Shown in pieces: positions 7,962 through 14,981 of a DNA stretch of 33,173 nt; the stretch's first letter is position 1, and every line of letters starts with the position of its first letter. The translations under genes and the position numbers were made by a program. The notes beneath the pieces were generated by a model, which worked only from the letters and a program-made list of their open reading frames with translations, did not search any database and had not been told where the DNA came from. The stretch comes from an uncultured Clostridium sp. (GTDB lineage Bacteria; Bacillota; Clostridia; TANB77; CAG-508): positions 1 through 33,173 of the forward strand of contig CAKNJR010000017.1 in assembly GCA_930986425.1 (NCBI GenBank). The letters run 5' to 3'.

Positions 7962-9134
7962 ATGGAAAAAAAAGAAGAAGTAAAATTAAATGAAGAAAAA
8001 GTAGAAAAACCTATTTATAAAAAATGGTGGTTTATTGTTGGAATAATAGTAATTATTATTGCTATTATAATTGGAATAATATTTTTAACTAATAATGATG
8101 AAGTACAGGATAATTCTAATAATACATCAATTAGTAATACTACAGAAGTTAGTAATATAAAAGAAGCTAAAACACTTGAAGAAGTAGAAGGAATTGTATC
8201 GACAGATGTAGAAAGCACCATTAATGAATTGAATACCGAATGGGAAAAATTAAAAGAAGAAGTCAATACTTATGATATATATCTAAATGAAATTGAAAAA
8301 GTCGAAACTTATTATGATAAAATTCAATCAACAACCGAACAGCTTTGTATTAGATTGTATGCATATAGTGCTAATTGTGCTGAATTAATTTTATCTTCAA
8401 GTAAAGAATATAAAGATAAATATGATGATTTAGAAATGATAAATGATATTATTTATGAAAATGCTCGTGAAGAAATTAATGATAGAATTTATGATGGAAT
8501 ACTAAAAGATATGGAAGATACATTTTATGATGGTATAATAAAAGATGCTGAAGATAACGTTCCATATTCAGATTGGTATGATACTCGTTCTAATGAATAT
8601 GAGATATGGTATGATACTCGCTCTGAAGTATATGAAATTTACTATGACACAGGTTCTGATATTTATGAATTTTATTATGATTTAAGAGGAGATGTATATA
8701 GTAATGACATGGAAAGTGCAAATAAAACTCTTCAAGATTTTCAAGAAGATGTAAGTAAAATAGCTAGTAAAGGTGGAGAAACTAATACACAAATTACGGA
8801 AGAAACTAATTCTTCTACAGAGGATAATATACAAGAAAACAAACCTATAGAACAGACAACATCTAATAATAATGGATTAAGTGAAGAATTTAAAAATGCA
8901 ATGGACAGTTATGAATCTTTTATGAATGAATATGTTGAATTTATGAAAAAATATAATGCTAATCCAACAGACCCTACATTAATTTCACAATATTCTTCAA
9001 TGTTACAAAGATATTCAGAACAAGTCTCTGCATTTGATAAATGGAATTCTTCAGATATGTCAACAGAAGAAGCTAGCTACTATATTGAGGTTCAAGCTAG
9101 AGTTAGTCAAAAATTATTAGAAGTTACCCAATAG
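7962..9134 (+). CDS. Membrane-anchored coiled-coil protein with 11-residue repeats
   Basis: This 390-residue protein of unknown function has a charged N-terminus and one transmembrane helix (about 23-43), followed by a long polar, probably extracytoplasmic region. Residues 205-246 are four 11-residue repeats (WYDTRSNEYEI, WYDTRSEVYEI, YYDTGSDIYEF, YYDLRGDVY). Just before them is a 12-residue duplication (IYDGILKDMEDT, FYDGIIKDAEDN). Period 11 fits a hendecad coiled coil. A Ser/Thr/Asn/Glu-rich linker (about 265-305) and a helical C-terminal domain follow. An AAAGGGG site precedes the ATG. The next gene begins 46 bases downstream and is probably cotranscribed. As cargo of a mobilizable element it might act at the cell surface, for example in exclusion or attachment, but nothing in the sequence proves a role. 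Confidence 0.75.
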   Translation: MEKKEEVKLNEEKVEKPIYKKWWFIVGIIVIIIAIIIGIIFLTNNDEVQDNSNNTSISNTTEVSNIKEAKTLEEVEGIVSTDVESTINELNTEWEKLKEEVNTYDIYLNEIEKVETYYDKIQSTTEQLCIRLYAYSANCAELILSSSKEYKDKYDDLEMINDIIYENAREEINDRIYDGILKDMEDTFYDGIIKDAEDNVPYSDWYDTRSNEYEIWYDTRSEVYEIYYDTGSDIYEFYYDLRGDVYSNDMESANKTLQDFQEDVSKIASKGGETNTQITEETNSSTEDNIQENKPIEQTTSNNNGLSEEFKNAMDSYESFMNEYVEFMKKYNANPTDPTLISQYSSMLQRYSEQVSAFDKWNSSDMSTEEASYYIEVQARVSQKLLEVTQ

Positions 9135-9180
9135 AGTGATTTGTTTAATATAAAATAAATAATAATTATAGGAGGTCAAT

Positions 9181-9717
9181 ATGGAAAAAGAAAAAAAGTT
9201 TAATATTTTAAAAATAATAATAATAGTTGCGTGTGTAGTATTATTTATTGGATTATTGCTACCTTATCAAGCATCTACTGAAGAATATAAAGAATATTTG
9301 CAAGAAAATCCAGATGCAATGAATGTAGAAGAAGTAAATTTAACAAATAAAGATGCAATAAATATTTCAATGATTGAAAATTTTAAAGTTTATTCTTATG
9401 CTATGAATAATAGTGAAGGTAATTCGTGGTTAGCAGGAGAAGCAACTATTAATTTTATACTAATAATAGTATTAATTGTTTCAGTCATACTAACATTAAT
9501 ATTTACTTTATTCAATAAAAGAATTTTAGGAATTATATTTGGAATATTAATATTAGGAAGCTCCCTTCTAATGAACTATGATATTGTTGATCGTGGAGTC
9601 ATTCCATCAAGTCAATATACATATGGAATTGCATATTATCTTTATCCAATTATGGCTGTTGTAATATTAGTTTCAGTGATTATATTAATAGTAAAAAATA
9701 GAAAAAAAACCAAATAA
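9181..9717 (+). CDS. Four-helix membrane protein of unknown function
   Basis: This 178-residue protein has hydrophobic segments at about 10-27, 90-112, 114-131 and 151-171, and a polar loop (about 30-88) between the first two that would lie outside the membrane. No catalytic or transport motif is recognisable. A perfect AGGAGG site precedes the ATG by 6 bases. It follows the repeat-containing membrane protein closely, and the pair ends at a strong terminator (9736). Both are probably one cargo operon of the tRNA-Leu element. The function is unknown. Confidence 0.72.
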   Translation: MEKEKKFNILKIIIIVACVVLFIGLLLPYQASTEEYKEYLQENPDAMNVEEVNLTNKDAINISMIENFKVYSYAMNNSEGNSWLAGEATINFILIIVLIVSVILTLIFTLFNKRILGIIFGILILGSSLLMNYDIVDRGVIPSSQYTYGIAYYLYPIMAVVILVSVIILIVKNRKKTK

Positions 9718-9735
9718 ATTTAAAATATATGTAAG

Positions 9736-9768
9736 AAAGGTGAAAGTTTCAAAAGCTTTCACCTTTTA
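9736..9768 (+). terminator. Terminator of the membrane-protein pair
   Basis: An 11-bp perfect stem (aaaggtgaaag 9736-9746, ctttcaccttt 9756-9766) with a 9-base loop and T-rich tail. Confidence 0.85.
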
Positions 9769-9810
9769 TATAAGTAATAATAAATAGTCTATATAAAAAA
9801 TTGAATTAAT

Positions 9811-11058
9811 TTATAATTCCAAATCTAATTCTTTTTCTTGCTCTTCATAATCTAATTGTTTCACTGGATCAATAAAAGTATGAGTTTCTTCTTGAAAATC
9901 TTTAATTAATTCTCTTGATTCTCCAATACCAAATTTGTGACAAATCCAATGTATAAATTTTTCGACAGTTTCATAGAATTTATCTATTATTTTGAGTAAA
10001 TGATTATTTTCTTGTTCTAATGACTTAATTTTATTTTTATATTTGTATTCAATGTCAAATTCCTTGTCTTGAAATTCTTGTTCTAATTCAGCTTTTCTAT
10101 TATTATATTCAAAATCTAAACTATTACTTTTTATTTTATATTCGCTTTCTAAATCTTTGATTTTATCATTTAATTTTTTATTATCAGAAATTATAGAATT
10201 TCTTTCTTTTTGGTATTTTTCAGCTTCATCAATGACTTTTGATTGTTTTGATAATTCTTTGTGCAAAGAAAGATTATCTTTATACAATTCTTTAATTAAC
10301 TCATCTTTAGGTTTTATAATTTCTTCTAATATTTTCTCGTCTCTTTTTCGTGAGAATTTACTAATATCAGTTATATCTGGAACTTCTGGTAATTCTAATT
10401 TTATTTCATTTAAAATTTTTTTAGTATTATTAAAATTTGTAATTTTTTTATATTCTTCTACATTATAATGCTTTCTATTAGTATCTTCTACAAACATACC
10501 TCTTTCTAAATCAAAACCTTTTGATTTTACATGATTAAAATAAGCATCTTGTAATTTTCTATAACTATCTCGACCTTTCCAGAAATCTCTTGCACAAATT
10601 TTATCAATGTTTTTCCCTTCTTTATCTTTTGCGTGAACAACAGGAACAAACATTAAGTGCATGTGTGGTGCTCCTTCATCTAAATGTACTACTGCTGATA
10701 TTATATTTTTTTCTCCGAGATTTTTATAATTACAGATGAATTTATAACATTCATCAAAATATCTTTTTGTTTCTTTTTCTCCAATTCTATCAAAAAATGC
10801 TTGGTCAGATGTAAATATCATTTGACACATAATTATACTATTACTTCTAAGATGTCCTTGTAATTTATTCTCTTTCATATATTTATCAAATTCTTTTGTA
10901 TATGTTAGTTGGTTTTTCTTAATATAATAATTTAAATATGTTCTTGTTGGATCAATATCTTTATTAGTATGATTTTTTGCTTTTCTATCATTGTGAGTTC
11001 CTTTTCCATTTATTTCTGCTCGTGTTAATTTTTCATTTCTTACAATAGCATAACTCAT
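9811..11058 (-). CDS. mobV: MobV-family relaxase (Mob/Pre)
   Basis: This 415-residue relaxase would nick the element's oriT and pilot the strand during mobilization by a helper conjugation system. The N-terminus MSYAIVRNEKLTR and the NHTNKDIDPTRTYLNY block (29-44) are typical of Mob/Pre. HLDEGAPHMH (125-134) is the metal-binding histidine motif of the family. Residues about 225-380 form a long coiled coil, also usual. The frame is open for 20 codons further upstream, but a GGAGGTG site 9 bases before 11058 and the classical MSYxIVR start decide the shorter form. The candidate oriT lies about 50 bases upstream. No self-transfer genes are in the element, so a helper would be required. The nearest coupling protein in the window is at 1176-3491. 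Confidence 0.93.
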   Translation of the reverse strand: MSYAIVRNEKLTRAEINGKGTHNDRKAKNHTNKDIDPTRTYLNYYIKKNQLTYTKEFDKYMKENKLQGHLRSNSIIMCQMIFTSDQAFFDRIGEKETKRYFDECYKFICNYKNLGEKNIISAVVHLDEGAPHMHLMFVPVVHAKDKEGKNIDKICARDFWKGRDSYRKLQDAYFNHVKSKGFDLERGMFVEDTNRKHYNVEEYKKITNFNNTKKILNEIKLELPEVPDITDISKFSRKRDEKILEEIIKPKDELIKELYKDNLSLHKELSKQSKVIDEAEKYQKERNSIISDNKKLNDKIKDLESEYKIKSNSLDFEYNNRKAELEQEFQDKEFDIEYKYKNKIKSLEQENNHLLKIIDKFYETVEKFIHWICHKFGIGESRELIKDFQEETHTFIDPVKQLDYEEQEKELDLEL

Positions 11059-11110
11059 ATCTCCATGCACCTCCTTCTTTGCTCGAGATATTGTTTCAAT
11101 GTCTAACACA

Positions 11111-11158
11111 CTAGACAAACAAGTTTGTCTGTGTGGCAGGGTTTACTCAACCCCACAC
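11111..11158. other. Candidate oriT of the MobV element
   Basis: Just upstream of the relaxase start lie two inverted repeats: agacaaac (11113-11120) with gtttgtct (11123-11130), and directly after it gtgtg/cacac (11131-11135, 11154-11158) enclosing gggtt/aaccc (11139-11143, 11149-11153). MobV origins usually sit immediately upstream of the mob gene and contain such hairpins. The exact nick site cannot be assigned. Confidence 0.55.
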
Positions 11159-11163
11159 CCCCA

Positions 11164-11200
11164 AACCTAAAACTGCTTAACTGCATTTTTAGGTTTTTTC
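11164..11200 (+). terminator. Hairpin with T tract upstream of mobV
   Basis: Stem aacctaaaa (11164-11172) and ttttaggtt (11187-11195) followed by T only on the plus strand. It would stop plus-strand transcription entering from the oriT side, that is, antisense to the mob leader. Confidence 0.55.
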
Positions 11201-11820
11201 ATAAAAATTTGCTTATGGCAATTTTTATGAATGTGAGTAAAAAAATAAATTTTTTACTCACAACAAAAAAGCACTTATGCTTTTTGGTATTCACTTTGGC
11301 ACCTACCAAGAAGAAACCAGAGGGAGAGAGCAAAGTAGCATTAGGTGTAATAATCCCATTTGTTAAAAATAGAATTATTACACCTATACAAGCTGAAACC
11401 GTCGGTCGTTCGCCTCGTTTCATAGGTAGTCTAGTAAGTAGCTTTGCTACTATAATTGCTGATACTACTTTGTATCTTTGTTCATACTTGCCCAAACTTT
11501 TTACAATTACAAATCCACTTCAAGTTTTGACACCGAATACTCTTTTATTATTGTGAGTCTGTGTTCTAAAATCTCACTCACGCATTTTGTATAATTAGAC
11601 TGCTTATACAAATACGGATGAACTTTATAGCATCGGCTCATCACACCAAACACTTTTTAAGAGGTGTTGCATTTCTCTTTTGCACGACAAAAAAGCCCGT
11701 TTGTAGATTTTTATTCTACAAACGGACTCTATCGATAATATTCTTATTTAATTTGCGCTCTCAATCGCTTTGTAGCGATTTAAAATTAGGAAGAGTATAA
11801 TTTTATAGCTATAATACAAT
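11200..11820. other. Hairpin-rich non-coding region of the element
   Basis: No convincing gene. Successive hairpins: cataaaaattt/aatttttatg (11200-11229); tgtgagtaaaaaa and its complement (11232-11262); aaaaagca/tgcttttt (11266-11285); a 12-bp stem aggtgtaataat/attattacacct (11343-11354, 11374-11385); gtagc/gctac near 11440; ttgtata/tatacaa near 11590-11610; and a minus-strand terminator at 11688-11725. Open frames of 98 and 143 codons cross these hairpins without ribosome binding sites, so I treat them as chance. The density suggests structured RNA, ssDNA secondary structure used in transfer, or a decayed plasmid replication region. Confidence 0.6.
11688..11725 (-). terminator. Minus-strand terminator in the non-coding region
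   Basis: An 11-bp perfect stem (ccgtttgtaga 11697-11707, tctacaaacgg 11715-11725) with a T run on the minus strand (11688-11694). It implies a short minus-strand transcript coming from about 11730-11850, which contains no credible ORF. Confidence 0.75.
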
Positions 11821-11945
11821 TTCCTTAAAATGCAAAATTTGATTTTAAAATATCAATAATAAATTAGACTGTTACTTCTATCAAAAGTTCTAACACAGTT
11901 CTAACATCAAATTCAAAATTTTAGAAAAGAAGATTTTTATTTGTA

Positions 11946-11975
11946 TTGCATATTTATCAATATTTGTGTTATAAT
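11946..11975 (+). promoter_or_regulatory. Outward promoter at the right end of the element
   Basis: TTGCAT at 11946-11951, 18-base spacer, TATAAT at 11970-11975. It points across attR. In the integrated state it would transcribe the displaced tRNA 3' half. In an excised circle it would read across attP towards the toxin-like locus. A small hairpin (ttagtaa/ttactaa, 12004-12020) lies in the transcript. Confidence 0.6.
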
Positions 11976-12060
11976 TCTCTTACAAACAAGCGAATTTAAA
12001 AGGTTAGTAACTATTACTAAAAAATGTTATCTAATGGTAAAAGATGAGGTGCGTAAAATT

Positions 12061-12139
12061 CTTAAAATCCTGCGGACTAATAATCCGTCCCGGTTCGATT
12101 CCGGGTATCTGCACCAATGTATAGTAAAATAATGAAACT
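12061..12139 (+). repeat. Right attachment repeat (attR) with displaced tRNA-Leu 3' half
   Basis: A perfect copy of 6687-6765. It holds the tRNA-Leu anticodon loop, variable arm, T-arm and CCA (to 12116) but no 5' half, so it is not a functional tRNA. A terminator-like hairpin (aatgaaac/gtttcatt, to about 12154) follows with two changes relative to the left copy. Confidence 0.92.
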
Positions 12140-12154
12140 CCAAAGGGTTTCATT

Positions 12155-12500
12155 ATTTTTTATTATCTTTTATTATTTAGTAATTTCAAGGGTTTCAGAA
12201 CAATTTCTAAAATCTCAAAAATCATTATATTTTATTATTTTTTATTAAGTTGCCAAAAAACTGCATTAAAACTGCATTAAAAAATTTGTAAACTGCATTA
12301 AAAAAATCTGACTATGCTAAAGACAGATTTGAATTTTTGACCATAAGAGCATTAGTGATTTAGTATACTTTAATTGTAATTAAATTGCTAAAATTTAACT
12401 ATACTATTGTTTGAATTAAAAGGAAAATATAACACTTATGAAGAATATATAAATAATGAATAATGATTTACAATATTAAATTCAAAATATTAAAAATCAA
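12155..12500. other. Non-coding strip right of attR with phased ctgcatt repeats
   Basis: No gene seen. Three copies of ctgcatt followed by a run of A start at 12261, 12272 and 12293, spaced 11 and 21 bases, so they lie on one face of the helix. A hairpin aaatctg/cagattt follows (about 12304-12331). The arrangement would suit arm-type protein binding next to an attachment site, but that is inference. Confidence 0.5.
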
Positions 12501-12653
12501 ATGAAGGAATATATACCAATTAAACCTATGGCAGTTGCTAGAAATAAAGATAGCAAACAGATTAAAAAGGATTCTAAAGATAAAGTTAATAAATTGAAAC
12601 ATGAAGTTCTAACAGAAGATGAAGCATATAAATGGTTAGTAAATAATAAGTAA
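12501..12653 (+). CDS. Small hypothetical protein, possibly a gene remnant
   Basis: An open frame of 50 codons starting MKEYIPIKPMAVARNKD, lysine-rich, ending EAYKWLVNNK. No ribosome binding site precedes the ATG. The same frame runs back without a start to a stop at 12477, and an ATG at 12456 opens a similar-looking short stretch just before that stop. This suggests a slightly longer gene that has lost its 5' end by a small mutation. Codon use is ordinary for the window. I do not recognise a family. It lies just before the DUF1016 gene, separated from it by a 29-base palindrome. Confidence 0.35.
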   Translation: MKEYIPIKPMAVARNKDSKQIKKDSKDKVNKLKHEVLTEDEAYKWLVNNK

Positions 12654-12656
12654 TAT

Positions 12657-12685
12657 GAATTTTGCCAATGGCATTGGCAAAATTC
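12657..12685. repeat. 29-bp palindrome upstream of the DUF1016 gene
   Basis: Arms gaattttgccaatg and cattggcaaaattc around a single central g. The inner 21 bases recur inside the DUF1016 gene at 13009-13029. There is no T run, so it is not a typical terminator. It is a candidate operator. Confidence 0.7.
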
Positions 12686-12721
12686 AAAAAAATATAAAAA
12701 ATGTTTTGAGGAGGTTTCACG

Positions 12722-13756
12722 ATGGAAGAAAACAAAATGTTAGATAAAAATTTTAAAGACTTAGTTTTATATGCTAAGGAAGATATTTTAAAAACAAGGT
12801 TTAAAGTCCAGGAAAATGCTAATATGGAATTAATTAAGCTATATTATAGACTTGGTAAAATTGTAAGTGAAAATGTAAAATATGGAAATAAATTTATTGA
12901 AGATTTTTCTATTGCTTTAAAATTAGAGTTTCCCGATACAACTGGTTTTTCTACAAGAAATTTATCCAGAATGAAAAAATTTTATGAAGAGTATAAAGAC
13001 TTGGCAAATTTGCCAATGGCATTGGCAAAATTACCATGGTCACATAATAACCTATTGTTAGATAAAGTTAAAGAGTTAAATGTTAGAAAATGGTACGCAG
13101 AAAAATGTTATGAAAATGGTTGGTCATATACCGTTTTAGATCATCAAATAGATTTACAATTATATGAAAGACAAGTTATTCCAGAAAAATTAACGAATTT
13201 TGAAAATAAATTACCAATTTCTCAAAGTGAGTTAGCAATAGATGTAATAAAAGATCCTTATATATTTGAATTAGAAGGAATTAAGGAAAGTACAAATGAA
13301 AAAAATATTGAAAATGCAATGATGGAAAAAATCAAAAACGTTTTATTAGAACTAGGAAAAGGTTTCAGTTTTGTAGGAAATCAATATAAAGTTTCTACTG
13401 AAAACAATGACTACTATATAGATATGCTATTTTATCATTTAGATTTAAGATGTTATATTGTTGTTGAGTTAAAAAATACAGAATTTAAGCCAGATTATAT
13501 TGGACAATTAAGCTTCTATGTTACCGCAGTTGATGAAACCCTAAGAAAAGAACAAGATAGTCAAACTATCGGATTATTGCTATGCAAAGGGAAAGATAAA
13601 TTATCAGTTGAGTGGGCATTAAAAGGTACAAATACTCCAATAGGTGTTACTTCTTATGAAGTTAGAAATGAATTACCACAGGAAATATTAGATAAGCTAC
13701 CAACTGAAGAAGATATTAACAAACATATTGATATAAATGATGATGACAATATATAA
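12722..13756 (+). CDS. DUF1016/YhcG-type PD-(D/E)XK nuclease-like protein
   Basis: This 344-residue protein has the two-part YhcG architecture: an N-terminal helical DUF1016_N domain (about 10-150, with RNLSRMKKFYEEY and KLPWSHNNLLL) and a C-terminal PD-(D/E)XK nuclease-like domain (about 175-325). The nuclease core is visible as YYIDMLFYH (Asp234) followed by YIVVELK (Glu249, Lys251) and IGQLSFY. Family members are common in accessory DNA, often near restriction-modification or tRNA-site islands. Their cellular role is not firmly established, though DNA processing is expected. A GAGGAGG site precedes the ATG. A palindrome at 12657-12685 is repeated inside the gene at 13009-13029. Surrounding fragments show that it sits in a decayed accessory strip. 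Confidence 0.88.
   Translation: MEENKMLDKNFKDLVLYAKEDILKTRFKVQENANMELIKLYYRLGKIVSENVKYGNKFIEDFSIALKLEFPDTTGFSTRNLSRMKKFYEEYKDLANLPMALAKLPWSHNNLLLDKVKELNVRKWYAEKCYENGWSYTVLDHQIDLQLYERQVIPEKLTNFENKLPISQSELAIDVIKDPYIFELEGIKESTNEKNIENAMMEKIKNVLLELGKGFSFVGNQYKVSTENNDYYIDMLFYHLDLRCYIVVELKNTEFKPDYIGQLSFYVTAVDETLRKEQDSQTIGLLLCKGKDKLSVEWALKGTNTPIGVTSYEVRNELPQEILDKLPTEEDINKHIDINDDDNI
13001..13029. repeat. Second copy of the palindrome, inside the DUF1016 gene
   Basis: tttgccaatg and cattggcaaa around a central g (13009-13029), overlapping another 16-bp palindrome ttggcaaa/tttgccaa (13001-13016). It encodes part of the conserved LAKLPWSHN region. Confidence 0.7.
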
Positions 13757-13784
13757 ACAGTATGCTAATTGCTACTAATATTAA

Positions 13785-14012
13785 AGACTTACTTCCAATA
13801 TAAAAAGCAGTAAGTTAGAAGTAAGTGAAGAACAAATTTTAGAACTATGCAAAACAGCAAAATCATTAAAAGAAATTGCACAGTATTTTGGGTATAAAGA
13901 TGTATATAAATTTAAAAACAATTATATAAATCCTTTGTTAGAGCAAAATAAATTACAAATGACAATACCAGATAAGCCAAAAAGTAGAAATCAAAAATAT
14001 GTTATTAAATAA
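13785..14012 (+). pseudogene. C-terminal fragment of a winged-helix ATP-binding (RecG/AlbA_2-type) protein
   Basis: An open frame of 75 codons without a start codon or ribosome binding site, bounded upstream by a stop at 13782. The translation (EEQILELCKTAKSLKEIAQY, then FGYKD, INPLLEQNKLQMTIPDKP and QKYVIK) closely resembles the C-terminal winged helix of the 'ATP-dependent DNA helicase RecG-like / AlbA_2 domain' and Fic-type proteins common in gut Firmicutes. The N-terminal domains are absent. It is best read as a remnant of a lost gene. Confidence 0.6.
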
Positions 14013-14050
14013 TATATAAATAAGGTTACAAAATCATAAGGAGACCAACT

Positions 14051-14956
14051 ATGAAACAAAAAATAATTGTAGATATAGGTTCAGGAAGTATAAAAGCTTA
14101 TATAGTTGATGAAAATAGGGAAGTTAAACCAATTTATAAAAAAACAATAATGTTTAAAGTAAACTTTTCAAAAGAAAAAGGAATACGAGAAGAAGACAAA
14201 AATAAGTTAATAGATGCATTGCAAGAACTTAGAACAAAATATAAAAATATTCCTGTGTATGCATATGCCACAAGTATTTTTAGATTAATGACAGAGAGTC
14301 AAGTAAAAGAATTAAAAAGGCAGATTTATGAAAAAACTGGAATTACAATAGACATAGTAACTAAAGAGCAAGAAGCTTTATACATGGCTAAGGCTGTAGG
14401 CAATATAGAAGAATTAGATGAACCATATTTAGTATTTTCAATAGGTGGTAGCTCTAGTGAGTTTATCGTTTTGGAAAAAGGAAAAATAAAAGAAAATTTT
14501 ACTGTAGAATTTGCAGTAGGAGATGTGCTAAAAGAATTTCCTGATACTGCAAATGATATAACAAAAGTTACTTTTAATGAAATGTATGAATATATATCTA
14601 AAAATTTGACACAACTTCCAAAAACAAAATGTAAATATGCAATTTTTACAGGATTACATTTAACTTATAATAAAGTTGCAGGAAATAAAATGGAAGACAA
14701 TAATATTTTTGCTAAAAAGAATATTCCGAAATATATAACAACAGAAAACTATAAGGCTTATACTATAAATACTATAGAAAAGCGAAACTTAAAGGAATTA
14801 AAAGATAATTATCCGCAAGATCCTAAATTTATGGATGGCGCAAGGGCAAGTATAAGTATTATTACATATGTATTGGAAAAGACAGGAGCAAAATATATTT
14901 TTCCAACTGATTTAAATATGATTGATGGGATAGTAAATGAAATATTTGATGAATAG
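14051..14956 (+). CDS. Ppx/GppA-family phosphatase-like protein
   Basis: This 301-residue protein has the ASKHA fold of the exopolyphosphatase/guanosine pentaphosphatase family. The N-terminal phosphate-binding loop is DIGSGSIKA (8-16), a second motif is ATSIFR (about 74-79), and the second phosphate loop is SIGGSSSEF (about 130-138). Canonical Ppx/GppA proteins hydrolyse polyphosphate or pppGpp and have about 310 residues in their short form, so this is close to full length for a catalytic core. A conserved GARAS segment is present near the C-terminus. An AAGGAG site precedes the ATG by 7 bases. It stands alone and converges on the small XRE gene. The exact substrate cannot be read from the sequence. 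Confidence 0.82.
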   Translation: MKQKIIVDIGSGSIKAYIVDENREVKPIYKKTIMFKVNFSKEKGIREEDKNKLIDALQELRTKYKNIPVYAYATSIFRLMTESQVKELKRQIYEKTGITIDIVTKEQEALYMAKAVGNIEELDEPYLVFSIGGSSSEFIVLEKGKIKENFTVEFAVGDVLKEFPDTANDITKVTFNEMYEYISKNLTQLPKTKCKYAIFTGLHLTYNKVAGNKMEDNNIFAKKNIPKYITTENYKAYTINTIEKRNLKELKDNYPQDPKFMDGARASISIITYVLEKTGAKYIFPTDLNMIDGIVNEIFDE

Positions 14957-14981
14957 AAATATAGAAAAAATAATTATTTAG

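Larger units (their letters stand above)
6687..12060. mobile_element. 5.4-kb tRNA-Leu-integrated mobilizable element
   Basis: The element is delimited by a perfect 79-bp direct repeat (6687-6765 and 12061-12139, exact offset 5,374) that starts inside the anticodon loop of tRNA-Leu. It contains a MobV relaxase, an oriT-like region, an XRE regulator, two membrane proteins, a type I toxin-antitoxin-like locus and about 0.9 kb of hairpin-rich non-coding DNA. The boundary in a tRNA anticodon loop is what tyrosine integrases usually leave, yet no integrase, resolvase or transposase ORF is visible inside. It is therefore either a satellite mobilised by other elements' enzymes or a derivative that lost its recombinase. 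No replication initiator is recognisable either. Confidence 0.85.

Noticed and set aside
11199..11495. 98-codon minus-strand open frame in the hairpin-rich region
   Set aside because: No ribosome binding site, low-complexity hydrophobic end, and it coincides with inverted repeats.
11125..11556. 143-codon plus-strand open frame after the oriT region
   Set aside because: It crosses several strong hairpins, lacks a ribosome binding site and shows no recognisable domain; the overlapping minus-strand frame is equally open.
11941..12132. 63-codon frame ending in the attR repeat
   Set aside because: Its first codons are the -35/-10 promoter elements and its last third is tRNA sequence.
12258..12299. 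CRISPR array
   Set aside because: The repeated unit is only 7-11 bases, irregularly spaced, and there are no spacers or cas genes.
13001..13029. Mobile palindromic element inserted in frame into the DUF1016 gene
   Set aside because: The segment encodes the conserved LPWSHN neighbourhood and, as far as I can recall from other YhcG proteins, adds no residues.
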